A stretch of 64,000 nt of DNA from Bradyrhizobium canariense (GTDB taxonomy: Bacteria; Pseudomonadota; Alphaproteobacteria; Rhizobiales; Xanthobacteraceae), in contig NZ_LT629750.1 of the NCBI RefSeq assembly GCF_900105125.1, positions 5,917,001 through 5,981,000 on the forward strand. Direction: 5' to 3'. Positions 19,239 to 27,822 of the stretch are shown in pieces. The notes below the pieces were generated by a model. The model was not told the DNA's origin and ran no database searches. It saw only the letters and a program-made list of their open reading frames with translations. Position numbers and translations under genes: made by a program. The stretch's first letter is position 1, and each line of letters opens with the position of its first letter.

Positions 19239-19481
19239 TCAAGCGCCGAGGCCCGGGTCGGCCCAGCGTTCGATCTCGGAAGCACCGACAATGCGCTTGG
19301 GCTGATGCGGATTGAGCGTGCCGGCGCTCGCGGTCCAGCCCTTGGCCAGGATCTGCATGGCGAACAGCTTGGCATCGACTTCCGATTTGAATGTCCGGGT
19401 TGAGCGGGCCGCGCCTTTTGCGCCGTCGCCCGCCATTTTGCTTGGCCCAAAGGCCACATACCAAGTATCCGGTTGAGTCAT
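19239..19481 (-). CDS. Small hypothetical protein
   Basis: An 80-residue protein starting MTQPDTWYVAFGPSKMAGDG at 19481. A longer frame reaches 19535, but its extra 18 residues look uninformative. WYVAFG, a TFKSEVDAKLFAMQILAKGW helix and a C-terminal PHQPKRIV segment suggest a small folded protein of the kind widespread and uncharacterised in Bradyrhizobium. I do not recognise a family. It converges with the ABC operon. Confidence 0.6.
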   Translation of the reverse strand: MTQPDTWYVAFGPSKMAGDGAKGAARSTRTFKSEVDAKLFAMQILAKGWTASAGTLNPHQPKRIVGASEIERWADPGLGA

Positions 19482-19663
19482 GCTTGGATAACGCTGTTGC
19501 TGCGTCAAAGTTTCGCCTTCATTGAAAATGGCCACGCCACCATTGTGGAGGGCGCTCGCGATCTAACTAAAATTAGCGGGATTGGGGTCGTCACGTCATA
19601 TAATTGTGGGTAGATTCGAATGCAGCGCGGCGATATGACACGCTGCAAACAGGGGGGTTTTTG

Positions 19664-19933
19664 ATGCGACTGTCCAGTGAAGGCCTTCTCGTTATTTTAT
19701 TCGTTGGCTTGATTGCGGGCTGGCTCGCCGGAAAGATCGTTCGGGGTACCGGCTTTGGAATTATCGGCGATATCATTGTCGGCATCGCCGGCGCCTTTGT
19801 CGCCAGTTGGCTGTTTCCGAAGCTTGGCATTCAGCTCGGCGTCGGGCTGGTGCGCGAGATCATCGATTCCGCGATCGGCGCCATTCTGCTGTTGCTGATC
19901 GTCCGGCTGATTCGAACCGGCGGCCGTTTCTGA
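19664..19933 (+). CDS. GlsB/YeaQ/YmgE-family membrane protein
   Basis: An 89-residue inner-membrane protein with three hydrophobic segments. GLIAGWLAGKIVRGTGFGIIGDIIVGIAGAF is the glycine-rich signature (split here over about residues 15-45) of the transglycosylase-associated/YeaQ family, small stress-linked membrane proteins of unclear biochemical role. ATG at 19664 is chosen over an upstream frame at 19604 because the protein then begins directly at the first membrane helix and a G-rich CAGGGGGG sequence lies upstream. Confidence 0.85.
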   Translation: MRLSSEGLLVILFVGLIAGWLAGKIVRGTGFGIIGDIIVGIAGAFVASWLFPKLGIQLGVGLVREIIDSAIGAILLLLIVRLIRTGGRF

Positions 19934-19988
19934 CGTGACGCCATAAACGTTCGCCGCGCCAGACATTTCGATCAGAACGCTGCAAACG

Positions 19989-20016
19989 AAGGGGCCGTCC
20001 CGAGAGACGGCCCCTT
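19989..20016. terminator. Rho-independent-type terminator between convergent genes
   Basis: An 11-base-pair perfect stem (AAGGGGCCGTC with GACGGCCCCTT) around a six-base loop. The position between the GlsB-like gene (+) and the DUF1236 gene (-) suits a bidirectional terminator; T-runs on either side are short. Confidence 0.85.
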
Positions 20017-20047
20017 ACTTATTGCTTATTAGCGGCGTCGAAATCGC

Positions 20048-20464
20048 TTATTCGACGATCTCGACAATCCGGTGGGTGCGCGGATCGACCAGAACCGTGC
20101 GGTCGTTCACGACCGTGTAGCGATAGTCATGGACGCCATATTCCTGCGGCACGTCATAATAGGTGACGCCTGCTTCAGGAAGGACGGCGCCGACCCGCAC
20201 GTCCTCGCCATAATGATAGGAGGGCCGGCGCTGCTCGACGACATAGCTGTGAAAGCGCGGGCGCTGATCGACGCCCAGAACTCCGGTGACGCCACCAACC
20301 ACACCACCAACGACGCCGCCGACCACCGCGCCGACGGGACCCGCCGCGCGCTCGCCTTCTCTTGAGCCTCGCTCAACTCCACCGGGAACCCCCTGGGCTT
20401 GCGCGACGACGGGAAGCGCCACGGTGGCAGCTAAGGCGGCAATTCCGATAAAACGGCGAATCAT
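20048..20464 (-). CDS. DUF1236-domain exported protein
   Basis: A 138-residue protein with a signal peptide (hydrophobic core after MIRRFIG, cleavage near AQA-QG). A glycine/valine-rich stretch (about 42-62, GVVGGVVGGV) precedes a C-terminal DUF1236-like domain with VPQEYGVHDYRYTVVNDR and VDPRTHRIVEIVE. DUF1236 proteins are abundant in Bradyrhizobium and of unknown function, likely periplasmic. Transcribed divergently from the type I secretion genes. Confidence 0.85.
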   Translation of the reverse strand: MIRRFIGIAALAATVALPVVAQAQGVPGGVERGSREGERAAGPVGAVVGGVVGGVVGGVTGVLGVDQRPRFHSYVVEQRRPSYHYGEDVRVGAVLPEAGVTYYDVPQEYGVHDYRYTVVNDRTVLVDPRTHRIVEIVE

Positions 20465-20656
20465 GATGTCTCCCAGTATCCGTTAAGGTGGGAGGACAAG
20501 TCATTCGGCGCCGATTCGGTTCCTCCGCGGCGCCCCGAATAAACCGGTTCTGCCGGTGAGCCGGCTGCCCCATTTAGGTTAATGCGACTTAAATGGACGG
20601 TAGGCGGAAACATCGGTAAAATGCGGTTCTCGTATTTCATTTAAGAGATTTGATTG

Positions 20657-22402
20657 ATGGCAGCCGCTCCCGCGGTCCGGCGCTCCGAACTCGGTGACGC
20701 GCTGCGCACTTGTCGCAACGCCTTCATCGGCGTCGGCATCATGAGCTGCATGATCAATGTGCTCTATCTGACCGGCTCGCTGTTCATGCTGGAAGTCTAC
20801 GACCGGGTGCTGCCGAGCCGGAGCGTACCGACACTGATCGGTTTGGCGATCCTCGCCGGCGGAATGTACTTCTTCCAGGGCATCCTCGATCTGATCCGCG
20901 GACGGATCCTCGGTCGCGTCGGGACCGCGCTCGATGAATCGCTCAATCGCCGGGTGTTCGAGACCATCGTGCGGATGCCGTTGACCGTCGGCGGACGCAA
21001 TGACGGACTTCAGCCATTACGGGATTTGGATGCCGTGCGCTCGTTTCTCTCTAGCATGGGGCCGGGCGCCTTCTTCGATCTGCCCTGGCTGCCGTTCTAT
21101 CTGGCGATCTGTTTCACCTTCCATGTCATGATCGGCCTGACGGCGCTGGTCGGCGCCATCATTCTCGTCAGCCTTACCCTTGTCACCGAATACATGTCGC
21201 GCGCGCCGGCGCGCGAGGCGACAGGACTGGCGGCGCGCCGCAACGACCTTGCCGCCACCAGCCGGCGAAACGCCGAGGTGCTGATTGCGATGGGAATGTC
21301 CGGGCGGCTGACCAACCGCTGGGTCGAAGCCAACCAGAATTATCTGGCGGGCAATCAGCGCGCCAGCGACATTGCCGGCGGTCTCGGCGCGATTGCCAAA
21401 GTGCTGCGCATGACCCTGCAATCGGCGGTGCTTGCCGTCGGCGCCTATCTGGTGATCCACCAGGAAGCGACCGCAGGTATCATCATCGCGGGCTCGATCC
21501 TGAGCGCACGCGCACTGGCCCCGGTCGATCTGGCGATCGCGCACTGGAAAGGCTTCGTCGCCGCGCGCCAGAGCTGGCATCGTCTGAACCTGTTGCTCGA
21601 GAAGATGCCTGAGCGGACCGGGCAAATGCTGCTGCAGAACCCGTCGAGCCGCCTTTCGGTCGAAGGCATCAGCATGGTGCCGCCGGGCGATCAGAAGATC
21701 ATCGTCCAGGACGTCACCTTCGCGCTCGAGGCTGGAAGTGCATTGGGCGTGATCGGGCCGAGCGGATCGGGAAAGTCGTCGTTGGTGCGTGCGCTGGTCG
21801 GTGTGTGGCAGCCATTTCGCGGCAAGGTTCGGCTCGACGGCGCAGCGCTCGACCAGTGGTCGTCGGATGTTCTCGGCGCTCACATCGGCTATCTGCCGCA
21901 GGATGTCGAACTGTTTGCCGGTACCGTCGCCCAGAATATTTCCCGTTTCGATCCCGAAGCCAATTCGGAAAAGATCATTGCGGCCGCAAAGGAAGCGGGC
22001 GTGCATCAGATCATCATCAAGATGCGCGACGGCTACGATACCCAGGTCGGCGAACAGGGGACTTCGCTTTCCGCCGGCCAGGCGCAACGCGTGGCGCTGG
22101 CGAGGGCGCTGTATGGCGATCCGTTCCTGATCGTCCTCGATGAGCCGAACTCCAATCTCGATACCGAGGGCGATGAGGCGCTGACGCGGGCGGTTCGTGC
22201 GGCGCGCGAGCGCGGCGCCATCGTGGTGATCGTGGCGCATCGGCCGGTCGGCATCGAGGCGGTCGATCAGCTTCTGGTGCTGAGGGAAGGCCGCATGCAC
22301 GCCTTCGGGCCGAAGGAAACGGTGCTCGGGCAGGTGTTGCAGCGGGTTAATCCGCCGACGCCGATCAAGATCGTATCCGAGGGCGGGGTTGCCAAACCAT
22401 GA
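20657..22402 (+). CDS. Type I secretion ABC transporter, permease/ATPase fusion (PrtD/HlyB type)
   Basis: A 581-residue inner-membrane exporter. An N-terminal membrane domain (about 20-300, with segments near 25-45, 60-80, 135-180 and 255-285) is fused to an ATPase domain (about 335-570) with Walker A GPSGSGKSS (about 367), signature LSAGQAQR (about 471) and Walker B FLIVLDEPNSNL (about 490). No peptidase C39 domain is seen, as expected for exporters of C-terminal-signal substrates. ATG at 20657 is preferred over TTG at 20654. The HlyD partner overlaps its stop by four bases; no TolC-like outer-membrane gene is nearby. Confidence 0.93.
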   Translation: MAAAPAVRRSELGDALRTCRNAFIGVGIMSCMINVLYLTGSLFMLEVYDRVLPSRSVPTLIGLAILAGGMYFFQGILDLIRGRILGRVGTALDESLNRRVFETIVRMPLTVGGRNDGLQPLRDLDAVRSFLSSMGPGAFFDLPWLPFYLAICFTFHVMIGLTALVGAIILVSLTLVTEYMSRAPAREATGLAARRNDLAATSRRNAEVLIAMGMSGRLTNRWVEANQNYLAGNQRASDIAGGLGAIAKVLRMTLQSAVLAVGAYLVIHQEATAGIIIAGSILSARALAPVDLAIAHWKGFVAARQSWHRLNLLLEKMPERTGQMLLQNPSSRLSVEGISMVPPGDQKIIVQDVTFALEAGSALGVIGPSGSGKSSLVRALVGVWQPFRGKVRLDGAALDQWSSDVLGAHIGYLPQDVELFAGTVAQNISRFDPEANSEKIIAAAKEAGVHQIIIKMRDGYDTQVGEQGTSLSAGQAQRVALARALYGDPFLIVLDEPNSNLDTEGDEALTRAVRAARERGAIVVIVAHRPVGIEAVDQLLVLREGRMHAFGPKETVLGQVLQRVNPPTPIKIVSEGGVAKP

Positions 22403-23709
22403 GCGGCAGCGAAACACAGGGCGCACGATCGTCGATACGGCTGCATTTGATGGTCGGACTGACCGTGGTCGTGCTTCTCGCCGGCGGCCTTGGCGGTTGG
22501 GCGTCGACGGCCGAGATCTCCGGCGCGCTGATTGCGCCGGGATCGATCGTCGTCGAATCCAGTGTCAAGAAAGTCCAGCATCCGACCGGAGGCGTCGTCG
22601 GTGAGTTGCGTGCGCATGATGGCGATATCGTCAAGGCCGGCGATATCGTCGTGCGGCTCGATGACACCGTCACCAAGGCTAACCTTGCAATCGTCACCAA
22701 GAATCTCGATGGCCTGTGGGCGAGAGCCGCGCGGCTCGAGGCCGAGCAGCAGGGTCTCGACAAGGTGGTATTTCCCGCCTCGCTGCGTGACCGCGCCAAT
22801 GATCCCGACGTCAAGAGCGTGATGGCGAGCGAAGCCAAATTGTTCGAAGTCCGCACCACGGGCCGGACCGGACAGAAGGCGCAATTGCACGAGCGGATCA
22901 CGCAGCTGAATGAGGAAATCGCCGGTCTTACCGCGCAGGAGCAGGCCAAAGACCAGGAAATCGCGCTGGTGGACAAGGAACTGGTCGGGGTTCGCTCGCT
23001 CTACGACCAGCATCTGGTGCAGCTGACGCGCCTGACCACACTCGAGCGCGATGGAGCCCGGCTGTCCGGAGAGCGGGCGCAATACATCTCATCGAAGGCG
23101 CAGGCCAAGGGCAAGATCACCGAAACCGAATTGCAGATCATCCAGGTCGACAAGGATATGGTCAGCGATGTCTCCAAGGACTTACGCGAGACCAACGACA
23201 AGATCGGCGAATATATCGAACGCAAGGTGACGGCCGAAGACCAGTTGCGGCGCGTCGATATCCGCGCCCCGCAGGACGGCATGGTCGAGCAATCGACGGT
23301 TCATACCGTGGGCGGCGTGATTACCGCCGGCGACGCCATCATGATGATCGTTCCGCAGGCCGATGACCTCCAGGTCGAAGCCAAGGTCAATCCGCAGGAT
23401 ATCGATAAACTGCAGATCGGCGAAAAGACCTTGCTGCGGCTGTCGGCCTTCAACCAGCGCACGACGCCGGAACTGAACGGCGTCGTCACCCGCGTTTCGC
23501 CAGATGTCACCACCGATCAGCGCACCGGACAGGCCTATTACACGATCCGCGTCTCGATGCCGCCGGAAGAGGTGGCCCGTCTTGGCGAGGCCAAGCTGAT
23601 ACCCGGGATGCCGGTGGAGGCCTTTGTCCAGACCGGCGATCGCACCATGCTGTCCTACCTCATCAAGCCGCTGCACGATCAGCTGATGCGCGCGTTCCGC
23701 GAGAGGTGA
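22399..23709 (+). CDS. Type I secretion membrane fusion protein (HlyD/PrtE family)
   Basis: A 436-residue periplasmic adaptor anchored by one membrane segment (about 17-36). The biotinyl-lipoyl-like half motif KVQHPTGGVVGELRAHDGD (about 55-75) and its partner DIRAPQDGMVEQSTVHTVGG (about 290-310) flank a long coiled-coil region (about 95-280). The C-terminal part holds VEAKVNPQDIDKLQIG, typical of the family. The start overlaps the exporter stop (ATGA). It would link the ABC exporter to an outer-membrane channel encoded elsewhere; a likely cargo in this window is the 484-7623 protein (inference). Confidence 0.93.
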   Translation: MSGSETQGARSSIRLHLMVGLTVVVLLAGGLGGWASTAEISGALIAPGSIVVESSVKKVQHPTGGVVGELRAHDGDIVKAGDIVVRLDDTVTKANLAIVTKNLDGLWARAARLEAEQQGLDKVVFPASLRDRANDPDVKSVMASEAKLFEVRTTGRTGQKAQLHERITQLNEEIAGLTAQEQAKDQEIALVDKELVGVRSLYDQHLVQLTRLTTLERDGARLSGERAQYISSKAQAKGKITETELQIIQVDKDMVSDVSKDLRETNDKIGEYIERKVTAEDQLRRVDIRAPQDGMVEQSTVHTVGGVITAGDAIMMIVPQADDLQVEAKVNPQDIDKLQIGEKTLLRLSAFNQRTTPELNGVVTRVSPDVTTDQRTGQAYYTIRVSMPPEEVARLGEAKLIPGMPVEAFVQTGDRTMLSYLIKPLHDQLMRAFRER

Positions 23710-23789
23710 GGTCGGGGTTGCGACATAACCATCCAGCCATTGTAGTTGAAAGATAGGCTCTCACTTCGTGCCATCCCGAAGGGCCGCGG

Positions 23790-23819
23790 CGTATGGGTCC
23801 CGGCTTTCGCCAGGACGAC
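23790..23819. repeat. Half copy of the TATGGGTCCCGGCTTT-type dispersed repeat
   Basis: GTATGGGTCCCGGCTTTCGC followed by CAGGACGACA matches the right half of the full element at 48818-48959 (TTATGGGTCCCGGCTTTTGC, CGGGACGACA). The left half is not visible, so this is a degenerate or truncated copy in the gap between the HlyD gene and the convergent CinA-like gene. Confidence 0.6.
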
Positions 23820-23843
23820 AATAATAGGCGGCGAATCAAAAAT

Positions 23844-24326
23844 TCACCGCGACAAGTTCTGCAGCAGGAAATTCAGCGCGGTGCTCGCAAACACATGCAT
23901 GTTGCCGAGCCGGTCGCTGCTGCCGGTCTCCAGCGTCATCGCAGACTGCTCAACGCCCGCAATGCCCATGCAGCTGTGGCCGGCGTTATCGCCGTAACGG
24001 TTGCCGGTAGGCCCGGTGGCGCCGGTCTCGGACAGGCCCCAATCCGTGGAGAAGCGCTGGCGGATTTGCGTTGCCAGCAATTTCGCGTAGGGCTCCGACG
24101 CCGAACGGCTTCCCTTCATCGCATCGTCGGGAATGTCCATCAGAATGCGCCGGGCATCGCGGGTATAGACCACCGCTCCGCCAAGGAAATAGGCGGACGC
24201 CCCGGGCACCGCCAGCAGCGCCGCCGAGATCAAACCGCCGGTCGAGGATTCCGCAACCGCAATGGTCTGCCGCCGTTCGATCAGCCGCGCGGCGATTTGT
24301 TCGGCGATCGCAACCAGCTCTTTCAT
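23844..24326 (-). CDS. CinA-family nicotinamide-nucleotide amidohydrolase-like protein
   Basis: A 160-residue stand-alone CinA C-terminal (PncC-like) domain. The family motif AVAESSTGGLISAALLAVPGAS lies near 23-45 and the phosphate-loop-like ETGATGPTGNRYGD near 107-120. This domain deamidates nicotinamide mononucleotide to the acid. The usual GVAGPxG motif reads GATGPTG here, so activity should not be assumed. ATG at 24326 overlaps the stop of the upstream metallo-hydrolase gene by one base (TGATG); GTG at 24329 is possible. Confidence 0.85.
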   Translation of the reverse strand: MKELVAIAEQIAARLIERRQTIAVAESSTGGLISAALLAVPGASAYFLGGAVVYTRDARRILMDIPDDAMKGSRSASEPYAKLLATQIRQRFSTDWGLSETGATGPTGNRYGDNAGHSCMGIAGVEQSAMTLETGSSDRLGNMHVFASTALNFLLQNLSR

Positions 24327-25285
24327 CACGCGCCTTTCTTGCTGTCATTCTTGCCGTCTTTTTTTTCGGCGAGCGAATGATAGACGACGCGGATGAAATT
24401 CTTGCTGGCAAGCTCCGTCGGCGCCCATTTCGCATCGAGATCGGCGAACGGTTTTGCCGCCACCACGTCGTCTTCGCTCTTGCCGTCCTTGACCAGCTTC
24501 GCCATCCGGTCGCGCGCGGTCGTCAGCATCTTCAAATATTCCGCGAGCGCGGCCTTGTCGGCGAGCGGCCCGTGGCCCGGCACGATCCGGGTCTTGTCGT
24601 TGACGAATTTGAGATAGCTGCTGGCCGCCGCGATCATGCCCTTGATATTGCCGCCATTGGCGAAATCGATATTGGGGTAACGGCCATTGGTGAAGGTATC
24701 GCCGGTCGACAGCACGTTGGCGGTCTTGAACCAGACATAGGTGTCGCCGTCGGTATGCGCGTTGGCGATATGCTTGAGGTCGGCGACGCGGCCCCGCAGC
24801 CTGATGTGATATGCGCCAGTGTAGGTTTTCGCGGGCAGCGCGCCCTGTGGCGCGGCCGGCGTCTTGGCGCCGGTGAGGCCGTTGGTGGTGCCGGCAGCCA
24901 GCCGGTTCTTGACGTTGACGTCGGCGACGATGGTGACGCCATCCTTGGCGAACGGCTCGTTGCCGCCGGTGTGGTCGCCGTGAAAGTGTGTGTTGATCAG
25001 ATATTTGATCGGCTCGTTGGAAACCGCCGAGATCGCCGCCTTGATCTTGTCATGCAGCGGCGCGAACTCGCCGTCGACCATGATAATGCCGTCCTTGGCG
25101 ACCGCCACGGTGATATTTCCGCCCTGGCCTTCCAGCATGTACATGTTGTCGCCGAGATCGGTGGTCTTGATCTCGACCTTGGAGAAATCAGGCGGCGGCG
25201 GTGCCGCTGACGGCTGTTGCTGCGCGACGGCAGCGCCGTTCAGCAGCATCATGGTGGCAACAGCCGCAATTCCAATCCGCAACAT
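24326..25285 (-). CDS. Metallo-beta-lactamase-fold hydrolase, exported
   Basis: A 319-residue protein with a signal peptide (about 1-20, cleavage near AAVAQQ). The zinc motif NTHFHGDHTGGN (HxHxDH) lies near 103-114; a further metal His is in IANAHTDGDTYVW and the bridging Asp in LSTGDTFTNG, then VPGHGPLAD. It is a typical B3-like/periplasmic MBL hydrolase of unknown substrate; beta-lactamase activity is not implied. ATG at 25285 has GGGAG upstream; the frame opens six codons earlier. Translation is coupled to the CinA-like gene. Confidence 0.9.
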   Translation of the reverse strand: MLRIGIAAVATMMLLNGAAVAQQQPSAAPPPPDFSKVEIKTTDLGDNMYMLEGQGGNITVAVAKDGIIMVDGEFAPLHDKIKAAISAVSNEPIKYLINTHFHGDHTGGNEPFAKDGVTIVADVNVKNRLAAGTTNGLTGAKTPAAPQGALPAKTYTGAYHIRLRGRVADLKHIANAHTDGDTYVWFKTANVLSTGDTFTNGRYPNIDFANGGNIKGMIAAASSYLKFVNDKTRIVPGHGPLADKAALAEYLKMLTTARDRMAKLVKDGKSEDDVVAAKPFADLDAKWAPTELASKNFIRVVYHSLAEKKDGKNDSKKGA

Positions 25286-25458
25286 CAAAATCTCCCGCCC
25301 CAATTTTTAAGGTTTCCTAGCACGCGATGGCCCGTTTGCCGAGTTGCGGGCCGCGGCCGACCCTGCTTGAATGCGGCTCAAGAACCAAGCGGTGCGGCCT
25401 ACAACATGCCGTGATGGAATACCGCGCGGAGCAGAGGAAACTTGCCGAGGAATTTGTC

Positions 25459-26532
25459 ATGACATCGCCGATCGCGGGAGGCGTAGATTGCGATCTGCAT
25501 CCCGCCGTTCCTCATCTGACCAGCCTGTTGCCCTATCTCAACGATTACTGGCGCGACCAGGTCACGACCCGAGGGATGGTCGACCTGGTGTCGCAATCCT
25601 ATCCGGCCAATTCGCCGATCATCTCGCGGCCGGACTGGCGGCCGTCAAAAGGCAAGCCGGGGTCCAGCCTTGCCGATATGCAGGCGCAAGCGCTCGATCC
25701 CTTCGCGGTGAGCTACGGCATCTGCAACCCGCTGTATGGCGTGCAGATGGTGTTCAGCGAGGATATGGCGGATGCGTTCTGCCGCGCGCTGAACGACTGG
25801 CTGGTCAAGGAGTGGCTCGACAAGGATAGTCGCTTGCGCGGCTCGATCGTTATCCCGGTCCAGAGCATCGAGAAGTCGGTTGCCGAGATCGAGCGTTGCG
25901 CTGCCGACAAGCGTTTCGTTCAGGTGCTGATGCTGGTCATGGGGGACATGCCGCTCGGCAAGCGCGCCTATTGGCCGATCTATGCCGCCGCCGAGCGGCA
26001 CGGCCTGCCGATCGGCATCCATGCCGGCAGCAATTATCACAACCCGCCCAGCTCGGTCGGCTGGGGCTCCTATCACATCGAGGATTATGTCGCCCAGGCG
26101 CAGGCGTTCCAGACGCAATTGACCAGCCTGATCGTCGAGGGCGTTTTCGCGCGGCATCCGAACCTGAAAATGGTGATGCTGGAGTCCGGCTTCACTTGGC
26201 TGCCATCCTATCTGTGGCGACTGCATAAATTCTGGCGTGGCATCCGCATGGAAACGCCGTGGGTGGATCGCGCGCCGCTGGAAATTGTGCGTAGCAACAT
26301 CCGGTTCTCGCTGCAGCCGATCGATGCGCCGCCGGATCCCCAGACATTAAATCGGCTGTTTGACCATATGCAGTCGGACGAATTGCTCCTATTCTCAACG
26401 GACTATCCGCACTGGCAATTCGATGGCGACCAGGCGTTGCCCGAAGGGATTTCGGCCGATCTCGTACGCAAGATCATGATCGACAATCCATACGCGACCT
26501 ACAGCCGCCTGAAGCAGTCGGCCAGGGCATGA
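25459..26532 (+). CDS. Amidohydrolase-family metal-dependent hydrolase/decarboxylase (Amidohydro_2)
   Basis: A 357-residue TIM-barrel protein of the ACMSD-like amidohydrolase_2 family. An N-terminal metal motif VDCDLHP (about 9-15), GLPIGIHAGS (about 183-192), a LKMVMLESGFTWLPSYLWRL stretch and the catalytic STDYPHWQFD near the C terminus are visible. ATG at 25459 is preferred because GAGG lies nine bases upstream and the metal motif then sits near the N terminus; ATG at 25414 is an alternative. It is a paralogue of the next gene, and its stop codon lies inside a dispersed repeat. The substrate is unknown; decarboxylation or C-C hydrolysis of an aromatic-derived acid is typical of the family. 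Confidence 0.88.
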   Translation: MTSPIAGGVDCDLHPAVPHLTSLLPYLNDYWRDQVTTRGMVDLVSQSYPANSPIISRPDWRPSKGKPGSSLADMQAQALDPFAVSYGICNPLYGVQMVFSEDMADAFCRALNDWLVKEWLDKDSRLRGSIVIPVQSIEKSVAEIERCAADKRFVQVLMLVMGDMPLGKRAYWPIYAAAERHGLPIGIHAGSNYHNPPSSVGWGSYHIEDYVAQAQAFQTQLTSLIVEGVFARHPNLKMVMLESGFTWLPSYLWRLHKFWRGIRMETPWVDRAPLEIVRSNIRFSLQPIDAPPDPQTLNRLFDHMQSDELLLFSTDYPHWQFDGDQALPEGISADLVRKIMIDNPYATYSRLKQSARA

Positions 26533-26578
26533 TCCCGAAAAGTGGCATCCGGTTTTCGGAGAAGATCATGCCCAAACA
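26528..26578. repeat. Dispersed repeat, GCATGATCC...GGTTTTC family; supplies a stop codon
   Basis: Contains CATGATCCCGAAAAGTGG and CCGGTTTTCGGAGAAGATCATG, an imperfect palindrome with CATGATC/GATCATG ends. The element resembles one widely dispersed in Bradyrhizobium and Rhodopseudomonas intergenic DNA. Its CATGA supplies the TGA stop of the 25459-26532 gene. A second, shorter copy ends the paralogous gene at 27747. Confidence 0.8.
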
Positions 26579-26637
26579 AATGAGATTGGCGAGTTCAATT
26601 CGGCGAAGCTGGATCGGAATCTAGAGGAGACGACACC

Positions 26638-27747
26638 ATGAACATGCAGTTCCGCCCCGGCGCCGAACCGGGTGCCTCCACCGGTGTCAAAACCGCGATT
26701 GCCGATTGCGACATCCATCCGGCGCGGAAGAGTCTGAAGGATCTCTATCCCTATATGGCCACGCGCTGGCACGACCATCTCGAAACCTATGGCAAGCATC
26801 CCTATCAGGGCATGATGGAAGGCCCGCCCTATCCGAAGGCGCAGCCGAATGCGTCGCGTCGCGATGCCTATCCGCCGGAGGGTGGCCAGCAGGGCTCGTC
26901 GCTGTCGTTCATGCAGCAACAGCACCTCGACCCGAACAATGTCGCGCTGGGCGTGCTGTGTCCGCTCCAGACAGGGCAGGGCATTCGCAACCAGGATTTG
27001 AGCGCGGCGCTGGCCACCGCCGTCAACGATTGGCAGATTGCAGAGTGGACCAGCAAGGACAGCCGGCTGAGGGGCTCGGTCGTGGTAGCTAATGAGGATG
27101 GCCCCGCAGCGGCTGCCGAGATTCGCAAGCGCGCCGGCGACAAGAATTTCGTGCAGGTGCTGCTGCTCAGCCGCAATGTCGAGCCGCTGGGCCAGCGCCG
27201 CTACTGGCCGATCTATGAGGCGGCCGAGGAGGCCGGGCTTCCGATCGGCATCCACGCCTTCGGCTTCGGCGGCAACCCGATCACGGCATCCGGCTGGCCG
27301 AGCTTCTACATCGAGGAAATGGTCGGCCATTCGCAATGCCAGCAGACGGCGCTCGCCAGCCTCGTGCTGGAAGGCGTGTTCGAGCGGCACCCGACGCTCA
27401 AGATGGTGATGATCGAAGCCGGCTTCGGCTGGGCGCCGTCGCTGTCGTGGCGGCTGGACAAGAACTGGGAGCGGCTGCGCAGCGAGGTGCCGCATGTGAA
27501 GCGGCCGCCGTCGGAATATATCCGCGACCACATCTATTGGACCACGCAGCCGATGGAAGATCCCGAAAGGCGCGATCATCTGTTTGACGTGATCGACTGG
27601 GTCGGCTGGGACAAACTGCTGTTCGCGACCGACTATCCGCACTGGGATTATGACGAGCCATCGCGGGTGCTGCCGCCGGGGGTCAGCGACGCCAACCGCG
27701 AAGCGTTCTATCTCGGCAATGCAAAGAAGCTGTACGGGCTCGCATGA
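26638..27747 (+). CDS. Amidohydrolase-family metal-dependent hydrolase/decarboxylase (Amidohydro_2), paralogue
   Basis: A 369-residue protein paralogous to the preceding one. Shared blocks are IADCDIHPA near the N terminus, KDSRLRGSVV, YWPIYEAAEEAGLPIGIHA, a LKMVMIEAGFGWAPSLSWRL stretch and LLFATDYPHWDYD. ATG at 26638 follows AGAGGAGA. Both copies keep the metal ligands, so both are probably active, perhaps as partners or on related substrates. A Rieske ferredoxin follows 75 bases downstream on the same strand. Confidence 0.88.
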   Translation: MNMQFRPGAEPGASTGVKTAIADCDIHPARKSLKDLYPYMATRWHDHLETYGKHPYQGMMEGPPYPKAQPNASRRDAYPPEGGQQGSSLSFMQQQHLDPNNVALGVLCPLQTGQGIRNQDLSAALATAVNDWQIAEWTSKDSRLRGSVVVANEDGPAAAAEIRKRAGDKNFVQVLLLSRNVEPLGQRRYWPIYEAAEEAGLPIGIHAFGFGGNPITASGWPSFYIEEMVGHSQCQQTALASLVLEGVFERHPTLKMVMIEAGFGWAPSLSWRLDKNWERLRSEVPHVKRPPSEYIRDHIYWTTQPMEDPERRDHLFDVIDWVGWDKLLFATDYPHWDYDEPSRVLPPGVSDANREAFYLGNAKKLYGLA

Positions 27748-27772
27748 TCCGAAAAAGTGGGAACCGGTTTTC
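27742..27772. repeat. Dispersed repeat, GCATGATCC...GGTTTTC family, shorter copy; supplies a stop codon
   Basis: GCATGATCCGAAAAAGTGGG followed by AACCGGTTTTCC matches the element at 26528. As there, the internal TGA is the stop codon of the gene in front. The following bases hold a small hairpin (CAAACGC-GAA-GCGTTTG) before the Rieske gene. Confidence 0.75.
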
Positions 27773-27822
27773 CTCGGGACAAACGCGAAGCGTTTGCCCG
27801 GAGATCAGGCGAAAAAAATAAC

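Noticed and set aside
20500..20650. EcfG-type GGAAC/CGTT stress promoter upstream of DUF1236 or the exporter
   Set aside because: GGAAC-like words are present but no CGTT-like -10 lies at the right distance.
24071..25210. 379-codon plus-strand frame opposite the CinA-like and MBL genes
   Set aside because: Two well-motivated genes occupy the other strand, with overlapping start/stop and intact motifs.
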